A DNA stretch of 64,000 bases from Fidelibacterota bacterium. GTDB taxonomy: Bacteria; Fidelibacterota; UBA8477; JABMPR01. Within the stretch, counting starts at the first letter, position 1; every line of letters starts with the position of its first letter. This document shows, in pieces, positions 35,329-44,601 of this stretch. The notes beneath the pieces are model-generated. The model was given only the letters and a program-made list of their open reading frames with translations, was not told where the DNA came from and did not search any database. The stretch lies in assembly GCA_016845065.1 (NCBI GenBank), contig JAERTG010000142.1:62001-126000 (forward strand). The letters run 5' to 3'. The position numbers and the translations under genes were made by a program.

Positions 35329-37767
35329 CTATTTCAAGTAGGTAATTCGTTGTGTATAAAACTGGGGTCCGTTTTCAACCTTAAGGATGTACACACCAGA
35401 GCTTATGTTTGAGTGATTCAGACCTGTGAATGTAATATGGTTTGCACCAGAATGAACCCTTTGATCCAACCGCTTCACTAATTGTCCTCTCAAATTATAT
35501 AGATGTAGGGTCAAGTCACTCGGCTGGGAGGTATGTACATCAATTGCAAAATCGCCATTAAATGGATTTGGATAGGCCTGTGAAACCTGAAAATCATCGG
35601 GGTTTTGCATGGGAGGTTCAATATCCACTGATATCTCAAGATAGTCCAGAGCAGCAGACATGATGGCATTCCTGGAACTCTCTGGATAAATGGCCTCAAA
35701 ACCCACCGCCAAATATACTATACCACCTAAAGCAGTGCTTTCACCAAAACTTCCAAGATATTGAATACCAGCTCCTCCCTGGCTTGAGTAGTCCGAACCT
35801 TCGTACCTTAAGTTATTCAGGGATCCACCATATGGTTTGATGCCATCGGGGTAGTCAACATCATAAGTTCCATGGAACCCATTGTCAAAAGCTACCCCTG
35901 ATAAATCAGAAAATATTCCACTGGCCATACCGTTTACTGCATAGGATTGAGCATCGTCGCTTATATAATCAGCCTTGAAATAATTACGATAAAAGTTTAT
36001 ATCCCCTGTACTACCAGCACCCTCAAGATCATATCCAATTTCAGAACCAGAAATGAAAATTCGACCTCCCTGTTCTAAATATGCTTTAATACGTGCTTGT
36101 TCCGTTGTTGAGAATGATACTGTTGCAGTAGCTTCTTCCCCACTGATCCAGTCGACGATGGTGTAGTCTGAAAGATCAATAGCGTTTGCCTCCACTGCAT
36201 CATTACTGGCAGCATCGAAAAGACGACCACTGGCCTGTATGGCAGAGCCGTGCTCGATGATATAATCAAAATTATTGACAGTACCTGCAGTTCTCTCAAA
36301 CCCCTGGACCACAAGGACATGTGATTCATCCTGAGTACTAACTGTAACACCGAGCACCTCTGACAGATTACTGTCACCATAAATGTTTGAGTTTCTAACC
36401 TTAACATAAATCAATTGGTCTGGATCTAGATTGGTCAATAGTATATCCTGGGTATCAGAACTATCTGCGAGAGTGAATAGCTCTCCGTCGGTACTGGTAT
36501 AGACTTTATAGTAATCCGTAAATGGTGTATAAGCACAGTGAACTGCGACATTTCCATTACCTACATTTTTAACCGTAAAATACCTCGCGGTTTGTGGCGC
36601 AGCGCTGGCACCAAATATTTCACTTAACCCTCCCCAGATTTCAGGTCGACCCCCATCATAACCCAGTGCCCATATACCAATTCCCTTGATGTCTTCATCT
36701 ACTGCATACTGGTACTTCGTCACAAGACTTAACGAATCGTCGAACCAAACCTGATGTTGATCACCATTGTTATAGTTATACCAGGCTGTGGCTGTACTTG
36801 TGTGGTATTGTTTACCATATGATTGGGCACTACTCTCTGCAGAGGGGTAGAGAATGGTCGCTCCACTGGTGTTATCAACGACAGGGGCATTGATAGCCGT
36901 GCTAGTCACCTGCCAGTCTCGACCATACCATGGGAGCCCCAGAATGAGTTGTGAGCCATCATTCCCAGTCTTGGTCAGGTAATCCTGAATCGTCCGACTG
37001 ATGTACCAACTTGATAACCCACTGTTTAAGGGAGAAATCGGACCAGCATTGGAGCTTCCAGACCAGTAATATCCATATGCCATAATCATAAGACCATCGG
37101 AATTGTCTGAGAGGTAATTATAGTCATAGGCATTGGACCAATCCACGGAGGGCATGGCGATGCTTACTTCAGAACCGGGAACCTGATCGTGGAAGGCCTG
37201 GGTGAGATCATGAATGAAGGTGTTAAAATTGGATCTTGCTGATGCAGGCACAAATTCAAAATCGATATTTACACCATCAGCATTCCCCTGGACAACCCTG
37301 GAAATAAGATTATCAATGGCAGCTTGACGAAATTCTGCATTCGCCAGAAGTGTACCAATCCCCGAATTGTCAAAGTTTGTAACGGTTACAATAACTTTCA
37401 CACCCCGACTGTGGGCCAGATCAACAAGACCATTTATAGGCCAGCCGTGGGCGTTGGTTATCTGACCATTATTGCCCATGTTTAATCCGAACCAGGCTAT
37501 ATGACTGAGAAGATCATAGCTATAGTTTTCCCAGGCTGTGCCATTCCAATATGGATGGTATCCAAAAACAACATGACTTGGTTCCCTTAAAGCGCTCCGC
37601 GGCACCAGATCTCTGGGGTAGCCCGTAAATTCACCATTCTGATCAATATCTACATTCCCAAACTGAGCTGCATGGTGGGCATGTGGTTTTTCCATCATGT
37701 TCTGACTAAACAGTAGCGTGTTAAATAGCAGGACACCTATGACAATTGTTTGGATTCTACTTATGAT
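35329..37767 (-). CDS. GH18 glycoside hydrolase with FN3-like, DJ-1/GATase-like and T9SS sorting domains; non-AUG start
   Basis: A secreted GH18 family hydrolase (chitinase/endo-N-acetylglucosaminidase group). Numbering from ATG 37698: GH18 barrel about 40-385 with DGVNIDFE at 141-148 (catalytic Glu148) and IMAYGYYW; FN3-like domain about 390-470; a DJ-1/PfpI-like domain about 470-690 (KAYLEQGGRIFISGSEIGYD); T9SS type A sorting domain about 705-789 (AYPNPFNG, SSGVYILKVENG, final ITYLK). The ATG start gives no signal peptide. The frame continues upstream through an excellent one (IQTIVIGVLLFNTLLFSQN) to ATA 37764 or ATC 37767, just behind GGAGGTGG, so I take a non-AUG start. It lies between two NamZ-type genes, so peptidoglycan or chitin-like glycans are likely substrates. 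Confidence 0.85.
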   Translation of the reverse strand: MISRIQTIVIGVLLFNTLLFSQNMMEKPHAHHAAQFGNVDIDQNGEFTGYPRDLVPRSALREPSHVVFGYHPYWNGTAWENYSYDLLSHIAWFGLNMGNNGQITNAHGWPINGLVDLAHSRGVKVIVTVTNFDNSGIGTLLANAEFRQAAIDNLISRVVQGNADGVNIDFEFVPASARSNFNTFIHDLTQAFHDQVPGSEVSIAMPSVDWSNAYDYNYLSDNSDGLMIMAYGYYWSGSSNAGPISPLNSGLSSWYISRTIQDYLTKTGNDGSQLILGLPWYGRDWQVTSTAINAPVVDNTSGATILYPSAESSAQSYGKQYHTSTATAWYNYNNGDQHQVWFDDSLSLVTKYQYAVDEDIKGIGIWALGYDGGRPEIWGGLSEIFGASAAPQTARYFTVKNVGNGNVAVHCAYTPFTDYYKVYTSTDGELFTLADSSDTQDILLTNLDPDQLIYVKVRNSNIYGDSNLSEVLGVTVSTQDESHVLVVQGFERTAGTVNNFDYIIEHGSAIQASGRLFDAASNDAVEANAIDLSDYTIVDWISGEEATATVSFSTTEQARIKAYLEQGGRIFISGSEIGYDLEGAGSTGDINFYRNYFKADYISDDAQSYAVNGMASGIFSDLSGVAFDNGFHGTYDVDYPDGIKPYGGSLNNLRYEGSDYSSQGGAGIQYLGSFGESTALGGIVYLAVGFEAIYPESSRNAIMSAALDYLEISVDIEPPMQNPDDFQVSQAYPNPFNGDFAIDVHTSQPSDLTLHLYNLRGQLVKRLDQRVHSGANHITFTGLNHSNISSGVYILKVENGPQFYTQRITYLK

Positions 37768-37779
37768 AGAGCCACCTCC
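37762..37779 (-). promoter_or_regulatory. Shine-Dalgarno GGAGGTGG placed for an ATC/ATA start
   Basis: On the minus strand GGAGGTGG (37779-37772) is followed by ATC (37767) and ATA (37764) in frame with the GH18 protein. From GGAGG the spacing is 7 and 10 bases. The first ATG (37698) is 76 bases away with no Shine-Dalgarno of its own. Confidence 0.55.
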
Positions 37780-37787
37780 GTGGGGAA

Positions 37788-39083
37788 TTAGTTGTAGAGT
37801 AGGTACTTCTGACGCATTTCTGCGAAATCATTGAGTTCTTCCAACCAGCCTGCTTCCATCTCAATTGGATCCATACCGGCCTGGATATCTTTCATGATTT
37901 GATCATCCCCCATGACCTTATTAAACATGGACCAGCGTCCGTCATTGGCAAAGAGGTCAATTTCTGGATATAACTCCTGATGAACTGCCAGGATTTGAAG
38001 TCCAACCAGATAGGGCTTGTATTGTTCACGATTTTTGACATGTAATTGGACTCCGCCACACACCTGCCCCTTATAGCGCCCATAATAAGGCTTCACAAAT
38101 GTTGGACGGAAGGCAATGGCATCTCCTACCCGGACTTTCAAGGCATCAGCAAATTCATGTGGATTCGTTATCCAGGGTCCACCTGCAAATTCAAAGGGAA
38201 CCGTAACACCCACGCCTTCAGAGAGAACATGCAGCTCGCCATAAGTTCCAGTTGAGATCATGGGTAGAATGGTGGATGCGTCCGGTACATGAGGTGAGGT
38301 TGGAACCCATGGTAAACCAGTCTCATCAAACCACATGTCCCTGGTCCATCCCTTCATCTTAACAACCTCGAGATTACAATTTATCCTAAATTCAGTATTG
38401 AAGAGTAAAGCCAACTCACCTGTGGTCATTCCATGCCGATATGGGATTGGATATCTACCTACACCACTGGAAAATTCTGGCTTAAGAATATTTCCCTCCA
38501 TTTGGACACCATTGATGGGGTTTGGACGATCCAGGATAATCACTTTTTTACCTTTTGTAGCTGCAGCCTTCATGATGTAAGACATGGAGTAAATAAATGT
38601 ATAGGATCGGACACCAATGTCCTGGATGTCAAAAAGGATCACATCCAGGTCAGCAATCATCTCGTTGATAGCCTCCTGACCCTGTCGGTACGTTGTAACA
38701 GACTTGATTCCAGAGCTGGATTCAATCTCTTCACCGATATGGTCTCCCGCATTTTCAGCACCAAACAAACCATGCTCAGGCGAAAGTATGAGAACCAGGT
38801 TGACATGTTGAGGAAGTAATTGTACTCCATGGACCAGATTTCTATCTACACAACTCTGATTGGCGAGTAACCCATATCTCAGATCACTGTCCCAGCTCTT
38901 CGAATCGATGAATACTTCAAGCCCAGTTTTGACTATTTCTGTATTTATTTGAGGGACTACGGGAGCCTGAGGTTTTTCTGTGGCTTCAGGCGGAGCAACG
39001 CTTACACATGACTGAATAATCAACATCAGGATGAACGTCGTTGCTGTGATCTGTTCTCGAAAATAATTAGTTCGATTGGGCAT
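37788..39083 (-). CDS. Second DUF1343 (NamZ-type) lipoprotein
   Basis: A 431-residue paralogue of the protein at 33992-35320. Signal: ATTFILMLIIQSC, with lipidation at the Cys. DUF1343 motifs: GLLANQSCVD, LVLILSPEHGLFGAENAGD, LFDIQDIGVRSYTFIYSM, ILDRPNPINGVQ, and a variant PHVPDASTILP where the other copy has NMRNTNETL. Duplication with divergence suggests different substrate ends or peptide-substituted muramic acid. It ends 20 bases before the GH18 start, so the two are very likely co-transcribed. Confidence 0.88.
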   Translation of the reverse strand: MPNRTNYFREQITATTFILMLIIQSCVSVAPPEATEKPQAPVVPQINTEIVKTGLEVFIDSKSWDSDLRYGLLANQSCVDRNLVHGVQLLPQHVNLVLILSPEHGLFGAENAGDHIGEEIESSSGIKSVTTYRQGQEAINEMIADLDVILFDIQDIGVRSYTFIYSMSYIMKAAATKGKKVIILDRPNPINGVQMEGNILKPEFSSGVGRYPIPYRHGMTTGELALLFNTEFRINCNLEVVKMKGWTRDMWFDETGLPWVPTSPHVPDASTILPMISTGTYGELHVLSEGVGVTVPFEFAGGPWITNPHEFADALKVRVGDAIAFRPTFVKPYYGRYKGQVCGGVQLHVKNREQYKPYLVGLQILAVHQELYPEIDLFANDGRWSMFNKVMGDDQIMKDIQAGMDPIEMEAGWLEELNDFAEMRQKYLLYN

Positions 39084-39229
39084 AGGTTTATACTCCGGGT
39101 TACTGATCCAAACTAGGTTAGTTAAAAGCTTTTACCAACACCTAATAGATCGATCTCGTGCAAATAGTATGATCACAAAAAACAGCTTATAATCTGATGG
39201 GTCTTTCTACAGCATAGATTCAGGACTGG

Positions 39230-40534
39230 TTAGCTAAGTGAAGTCAGCCTGGTTCCTGGGTAATAATGTTTTAGTATATTTTGGTAGCCAATGTTGTCCA
39301 GGGCCATTCCCAGGGCACCCATCTGACACAAGCCAACACCATGCCCCCAACCAACCCCCTTCAGTACGACATGATCATCATCAGCCACGGTTTCAGCATT
39401 TTTGATGACAAATGCTGAGGAGTACAGGAATGAGTCACTAAACATTTGACGAATGCCATATTCAGATTTCACCATCTGCTCAGCAGTATTTCCATTTTCA
39501 TCAGTACCGACAAGAAAAAGGTATTTAATCCTGGCACTGGGACCACGCTCCATAATGCGTATATCGTCAATGCTCAACCAGATCAAGCCCGTGTATTTTT
39601 TCAAATTTTTCAAAATGTCGGTTTTAGTCATGGTCTGTTCCCAGCGTGAATAACTTCCGGAAACATCAACTTTGCCCAGCATACCTGCCAGATTAACGTT
39701 CTCAAATCTTTTAGATGAACAATAAGCCTTATCATAGGCGTAATGGCTCTCAAAGTCATCCACAGCAAAACCCGGTTTCTGATCAGGTGCATCCCAAAGA
39801 GGAATCAGGTATGGAACTTTGTCACCTTCCCATACCGTATCATAGGCTTCTACCATTCCCCCGCAATTTTTTGAATAACGAGCATCAATGACCTCATTAT
39901 CATAGACCAATACTTCCCCGCGAGTCTCTATAGCAGCATTTAAGGAATGATCAGTAAGGTATGTCGTCCCCTGATAGCGCTGACAGCAGTCATCATTACA
40001 AACATCATAACCATCAGTAAGGTGCTTGGCTTCGGCAAGTGCCAAGGACCAACATCGTGCAACTACAGTCTGGGCTGCCAGAAGGTCGGAAGGAGCCTCT
40101 GATCCCATTTCAGAGGTAGCTACGCAGGCAACATAGGCTTCAACATCTACAGAGTTGATAACTTTAAGAAACCCATCCTGTTTGGAAACATCGAGTTTCC
40201 CTGGCAAATCCACTGCTATTCGCTTCTCCCAATGAAAACCACGTCCTGCAACCACAGAATCGATATGGAATCCATATTTTGTAGATAGAGACTCAACTTT
40301 GTCAGGACATTCGAAAGTGATTGGAGTCAGGGAGGCAATATGAGGGGAATTCTTGATAACGATACCATCATCCCCAATTTGAAGGGTAACACTTTGAGTA
40401 GTCTTTATTTCTGGAACGTTGGATTCGAGCTCAAGCTCAGTTGGCCAGGAGATGGTTATTTCCTGGATCTTATCTTCAGGTAGTACAATTCCTACGCGGA
40501 TTATTTCACTGTTCAATCCACTCGAGATAGGCAT
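39230..40534 (-). CDS. SpoIID/LytB domain protein, no visible signal peptide
   Basis: A 434-residue protein with the SpoIID/LytB domain, named for the lytic transglycosylase SpoIID that cuts denuded glycan strands. Motifs: VEAYVACVATSEMGSEAPSD (parts), AQTVVARCW, CQRYQGTTY, AIETRGEVLVYD, YSKNCGGMVEAYDTVW, and GWGHGVGLCQMGA near the C-terminus. Unlike most family members there is no signal peptide or anchor, and the start lies inside the upstream kinase gene, so none can be hidden upstream. A cytoplasmic role in muropeptide breakdown, or an unusual export route, would follow. Start ATG 40534 (AGGAG 9 bases away); TTG 40516 is possible. Confidence 0.82.
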   Translation of the reverse strand: MPISSGLNSEIIRVGIVLPEDKIQEITISWPTELELESNVPEIKTTQSVTLQIGDDGIVIKNSPHIASLTPITFECPDKVESLSTKYGFHIDSVVAGRGFHWEKRIAVDLPGKLDVSKQDGFLKVINSVDVEAYVACVATSEMGSEAPSDLLAAQTVVARCWSLALAEAKHLTDGYDVCNDDCCQRYQGTTYLTDHSLNAAIETRGEVLVYDNEVIDARYSKNCGGMVEAYDTVWEGDKVPYLIPLWDAPDQKPGFAVDDFESHYAYDKAYCSSKRFENVNLAGMLGKVDVSGSYSRWEQTMTKTDILKNLKKYTGLIWLSIDDIRIMERGPSARIKYLFLVGTDENGNTAEQMVKSEYGIRQMFSDSFLYSSAFVIKNAETVADDDHVVLKGVGWGHGVGLCQMGALGMALDNIGYQNILKHYYPGTRLTSLS

Positions 40535-41699
40535 CGACGGCAGCTCCTAAGGCAGGGGCATGTCTCAATTCAGAATGAATAATCAAGTCATCCCTCAGAC
40601 GGTTTGTTTTGGTCAGATATTGAGACTTCACTTCAGCAGGTAAACTGGAGGAGTGGATCATGCGTCCTAGTTTTTCATTCACGGGATCAAGTAGTAGGGG
40701 TGTGAACTTTTTAAATTCCCAGATATCCCCGAGACGTTGACCGATCACAATTCGCTCGAAGACACCACCTATGTATTCATGTTCAGCTTCCAGTGTTCTT
40801 CCAGTATCTCTGAGCAAGGTCTCTGGTGCTCCAAGAGCAAGTGTCACGATGCGATGAAACAACAACTCTGACAAGGCTTGGGCTGTACTAGCTACAATCT
40901 CGATAGCAGCTTCTTCTTCAATGAGGGCACGCTCGTAGATTTGCCATGGAAAAATCTCAGCTTCGTCCAATTCTTCAACAGTAGTTTCCGTGAGTTCAGC
41001 ATAACGAGCTTGGATTCCCTTGGCTGACAGCAGATTCTCGTAGCTCTCATCTTCGTTGGCCATCATCTCCCAGGTTTTTGCGATCCAGGGCTTACAGTTG
41101 TCGAAAGGAACATTTTTTCCATTGAGCAACATGGCATCTGCAATACCTGTTCCTACTCCAAAATAGTAGGCGGAATCCACACCACGCATACCGCCTGCAT
41201 CTCCCCATTGCTCTCCCAATCCACAATAATCAGCATCACTGCCAATCACTTGAATAGGATTAAGGGTGGTGTAGCCTTCCTTCTTCAAGGCCTTCTCTAG
41301 TTTATTGAGGAATTTTGGCATACGCGGGCCATTAGCCATTGCCGAAATACCTCGCCCATTTTTGGTCTTTAGACCAGGCAAACCAATACCCACAATTACG
41401 TCCTGAGTAACATTGTCTCCGAGAATAGTGCGTATAGCTTTTGTAAAGCTATCCAAAAAGGCAGTTTCCTGGGCAGCTTCAGATTTAGTTTGTACAACAC
41501 TCCCGCTATTGTGCTCTTTGAGCTGACGTGACAAGACGATGGGTTTAAATTTTGGATTGTAAGAATCAGAGGTGCTGTAAGCGACCTCAATAAACGGTTT
41601 CAGGGCTACAAATCGCATAGGGTTAATCAGAATATCAACTTTATGCACCAGGACCTTGGAAGCCCCTCCGTCAATTCCAACTAGAACAATTTCATCCAT
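40506..41699 (-). CDS. BadF/BadG-type ATPase, probable amino-sugar kinase
   Basis: A 397-residue ASKHA-fold protein related to the BadF/BadG/BcrA/BcrD family, which includes N-acetylglucosamine kinase and MurK, the N-acetylmuramic acid/GlcNAc kinase of Clostridium. The phosphate-1 loop is VGIDGGASKV at the N-terminus; also GIGLPGLKTKN, a GSDADYCGLGEQWGDAGG stretch resembling the catalytic-Asp region, and YFGVGTGIADAMLL for phosphate 2. With two muramidases nearby, phosphorylation of released amino sugars is the natural role, but the substrate is inferred. The start is ATG 41699, six bases after GAGG, overlapping the glycosyltransferase stop by 8 bases. Confidence 0.75.
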   Translation of the reverse strand: MDEIVLVGIDGGASKVLVHKVDILINPMRFVALKPFIEVAYSTSDSYNPKFKPIVLSRQLKEHNSGSVVQTKSEAAQETAFLDSFTKAIRTILGDNVTQDVIVGIGLPGLKTKNGRGISAMANGPRMPKFLNKLEKALKKEGYTTLNPIQVIGSDADYCGLGEQWGDAGGMRGVDSAYYFGVGTGIADAMLLNGKNVPFDNCKPWIAKTWEMMANEDESYENLLSAKGIQARYAELTETTVEELDEAEIFPWQIYERALIEEEAAIEIVASTAQALSELLFHRIVTLALGAPETLLRDTGRTLEAEHEYIGGVFERIVIGQRLGDIWEFKKFTPLLLDPVNEKLGRMIHSSSLPAEVKSQYLTKTNRLRDDLIIHSELRHAPALGAAVDAYLEWIEQ

Positions 41700-43155
41700 T
41701 TGCAACCTCATTTATAATTTGACGTCTGTAGATAGCTTCACGACGCATTTCATCTTTAGCATTATCATTGCGGTCCACAGTTGCACGATCGATGTTGTGA
41801 TCTGTGCCCCCACCATGCCTGATGACCTTGTAGATTGGATCCCAAACGCGACCAATTCGATGATATTCGCTCATTCTGGACACAAAATCGTAGTCCTCAC
41901 CATAATTTCTGGCATAGGCCGATGTATTCATATCCAGGTACCCAAGGTCTCTGGCAGCTTCAATATAAAATGAGCGTGGCGCACCGGCACCATTGATACG
42001 AAGTAAGTTGTTGCGGCCATTTTCTTCAGTCCATTCATCATGAGTCACAACGGGTATGGAATCCATCCGGGTGATTTCACCTGAATCAGAATCTTTCTCC
42101 CATACTTCATAGGAACCGATTACCATGGCAATCGTATCATCAGAGGCATAGACCTCTGTGACTTTTTCAACTGCATCCTCAATGAGCTGATCATCAGAAT
42201 CCAATTGAACGTAAAATTTTCCTTTGGCTCGTTTTAATCCGGCATTTAAGCACAATCCAATATTATTGATATCAAGAACGACCAGCTGTACAGCTGGTTT
42301 GGCAGCATCATACTTATTCCCACCAGGTAAATACTCCTGGACAGCAGGAATTGTAGGATCTGTCTCACCACCATTCACTACTACGATGACCTCAATATCC
42401 TGTACGGTTTGAGCCAGAATTGACTCGATCGCTGCACCAATAAACTCTGGACGATTATTTACTGGGATGATAACTGAAGCAGTGAGATCATATTGTTTTT
42501 TGGCATACGGTACGGTTGAATAATTTGCCCCAGGTGCTAGATAAGAACCAATTCTTTTGAGGTGATCAGTAACAATATGTTCCAGTTCAAGCTGTGATTC
42601 TTTACTGGCAAGGAGGTAGTCGAAAACGTTCTGCTCTCCCACGGCTTTATTTACCCGGTAAGGTGCACCTGCATAGCGATTAGCAATGTGAACCAGTTCC
42701 CCTACCTCACTCAAACGTAACCTTAATTCATAGAAGAAGTGCTGGGTAGTAGATTCAGCTAATGGGAGAACTTCCTTCAGCTTCTTTAGATTGATAACCC
42801 ATGCTTTTCCATAATCTGTATTATCACGGACTCGACCAATATGGTGATCCAGTAAATGCTCATCACTGAGTTGTCCATTATCATTAACTTCATAATCAGC
42901 ATAAATGAGCGACCAATCATCTGAAGTTTCTGCTACCAGTTCATACAACTCAATCGCAGAATTTTTAAATTCAATTTTGTCGCCGCGTGCATCTACGAGG
43001 AGCAGCATTTCCCCTTCAAAGCTGAGCAGCTTATCAGTAAAAGATTTAGACGTTAAATCAGCTGAGTTAACCATGTCAATTCGAGAGTCCGGAAATGTCT
43101 TTCCATAATTGACGAGCTCGTGGGTTTGCTCTCCACTGATCACTAATATATTCAC
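41692..43155 (-). CDS. Family 2 glycosyltransferase with a duplicated or unusual N-terminal domain
   Basis: About 487 residues. The C-terminal half (from about 225) is a GT2 enzyme: ASVIIPVNNRPEFIGAAIESI, EVIVVVNGG, GLKRAKGKFYVQLDSDDQ with the DSD metal site, and GEDYDFVSRMSEY. The N-terminal half (VNILVISGEQTHELV, LLLVDARGDKIEF, WSLIYADYEVNDNG) looks like a second, decayed nucleotide-sugar domain. GTG 43155 is the likely start because AAGGAG is 6 bases upstream; ATG 43173 has no Shine-Dalgarno. It overlaps the kinase gene, tying it to the amino-sugar locus. Acceptor and donor are unknown. Confidence 0.8.
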   Translation of the reverse strand: MNILVISGEQTHELVNYGKTFPDSRIDMVNSADLTSKSFTDKLLSFEGEMLLLVDARGDKIEFKNSAIELYELVAETSDDWSLIYADYEVNDNGQLSDEHLLDHHIGRVRDNTDYGKAWVINLKKLKEVLPLAESTTQHFFYELRLRLSEVGELVHIANRYAGAPYRVNKAVGEQNVFDYLLASKESQLELEHIVTDHLKRIGSYLAPGANYSTVPYAKKQYDLTASVIIPVNNRPEFIGAAIESILAQTVQDIEVIVVVNGGETDPTIPAVQEYLPGGNKYDAAKPAVQLVVLDINNIGLCLNAGLKRAKGKFYVQLDSDDQLIEDAVEKVTEVYASDDTIAMVIGSYEVWEKDSDSGEITRMDSIPVVTHDEWTEENGRNNLLRINGAGAPRSFYIEAARDLGYLDMNTSAYARNYGEDYDFVSRMSEYHRIGRVWDPIYKVIRHGGGTDHNIDRATVDRNDNAKDEMRREAIYRRQIINEVANG

Positions 43156-43451
43156 GTTAAACTCCTTTTGCATTCCTGGACAGAAGGCATAATAAAAAGA
43201 CCATCAAAGGCAGGTGATATTTCACCTTGATGCTGGCATGGAGTTAAGAAATATTTCAGCAATTTCAACCATTTTTTGTCGCAGATCGACTGGATTTGTA
43301 AAATAAATAAACAAACAGGTTAATTAAACCTGGAAAACAAATTAATTTGCTCTATAACTTGAGTGAATTACTTGTTTACACAGGAATTAAATGACGAAGT
43401 CATGCGTTTAGAATATGTCAATACTGATCGATTATCGGGTCCGAAGCAGGA

Positions 43452-44528
43452 TCAATATTGGCGTTTTACTCTAGGTGAAATGCCACAACAAATTTCATAC
43501 GGGATGGTGGATAGATTTTTAGAAATCGTATTCACCTGAACGCCAGGAAAATTACCACCCATCACATGAAACAATGCACCAGTTTGTGGATCATCATCTC
43601 CAAGATCTATCATGATATGGTCCATTGTGATAGTGCCAACCACTGGATAGGTTTTTTCCGCGAAAGAAACCACCCCCCTGTTGGTCAACGCCCTGTTATA
43701 ACCATCAGCATAACCAATTCGCAGCGTACCAATATTTGTATCAACAGCGGACTGCCATTTTTCAGCATAACTCACAGATTCACCTGCGCGAATACGTGCC
43801 ACCCGAATAAGCGGAGCTTTTACGGTCATCGCTGGTTTCAGACTGTCTTGATGCAGGCCTTCATGGGTAGTGTCATACCCATATAGACCAATACCTAGAC
43901 GCATGGCGTCATAGGGTCTTTGTTGATCATGTAATCCAGCCGCACTGTTTGCAATGTGTATCATCCCCTGGAACCCAATATTTTGAAGTTTTTCAACAAA
44001 GGCATCAAATACACGGTTTTGCTTGGTATAAATAACATTGGAGAAAGTGTCCGAAGATGAAAAATGGCTATACACACCTTCTATCTGCAGATGTGAATAC
44101 CTTATGGATAATTGCTCTAAGGCTTCTTCTGATGAGAGACCGAGCCTGTTCATTCCGGTGTTCACATTGAGGTGAACTCTGAGCTTGGAATCCGTACTGC
44201 TTGCCAATGCTCGGGCATCTTCTTGTGAACACACAGTGAGAATGGCATTCTTAGGCACAGATGCAAGCTCTGAGGGAAATACTCTACTAAAAATTAAAAT
44301 TGAAATTTCTGGAAAAACAACTGCCAGCTCCTGTGCTTCCTCAAGCGTGGCTACAGCAAAGGTTTGTACACCCAATCGCGTGTGCAAGTGGGAGGTAACT
44401 TCCAGCGCTCCGTGGCCATAGGCATTGGCTTTTACAACAGGGATAACTTGTGCGGGATTTACTCTTTTTTGAAAGTATGAATAATTCTGGGTGATGGCTT
44501 CAAGAGATACTTGACAGATGGCTTCCAT
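43452..44528 (-). CDS. alr: Alanine racemase
   Basis: A 358-residue fold-type III PLP enzyme converting L-alanine to D-alanine for peptidoglycan. The PLP lysine is Lys33 in VVKANAYGHGA; other family motifs are VHLNVNTGMNRLGL, GVYSHFSSSD, ANSAAGL, MRLGIGLYGYD, VSYAEKW (catalytic Tyr region), TLRIGYADGYNR and MDHIMIDL. Length is typical. It is the first gene after the HU terminator and is followed by the cell-wall salvage locus after a 296-base gap that holds only a short stem (43316-43332). Cytoplasmic. Confidence 0.93.
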   Translation of the reverse strand: MEAICQVSLEAITQNYSYFQKRVNPAQVIPVVKANAYGHGALEVTSHLHTRLGVQTFAVATLEEAQELAVVFPEISILIFSRVFPSELASVPKNAILTVCSQEDARALASSTDSKLRVHLNVNTGMNRLGLSSEEALEQLSIRYSHLQIEGVYSHFSSSDTFSNVIYTKQNRVFDAFVEKLQNIGFQGMIHIANSAAGLHDQQRPYDAMRLGIGLYGYDTTHEGLHQDSLKPAMTVKAPLIRVARIRAGESVSYAEKWQSAVDTNIGTLRIGYADGYNRALTNRGVVSFAEKTYPVVGTITMDHIMIDLGDDDPQTGALFHVMGGNFPGVQVNTISKNLSTIPYEICCGISPRVKRQY

Positions 44529-44546
44529 GAGTTGGTTCTCCCCATC

Positions 44547-44577
44547 AAAAAAGGGCGTGAAATATCACGCCCTTTTT
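44547..44577. terminator. Strong terminator after HU, T-run on both sides
   Basis: A perfect stem AGGGCGTGA / TCACGCCCT with a 4-base loop, flanked by A- and T-runs so it can act in either direction. It lies 24 bases after the HU stop and 18 bases before alr. Confidence 0.88.
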
Positions 44578-44601
44578 CTAATTGATGTATAGCAAAGAGT
44601 T

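Noticed and set aside
43380-43451. Possible small plus-strand gene before alr
   Set aside because: The frame after ATG 43390 stops within seven codons; no coherent protein.
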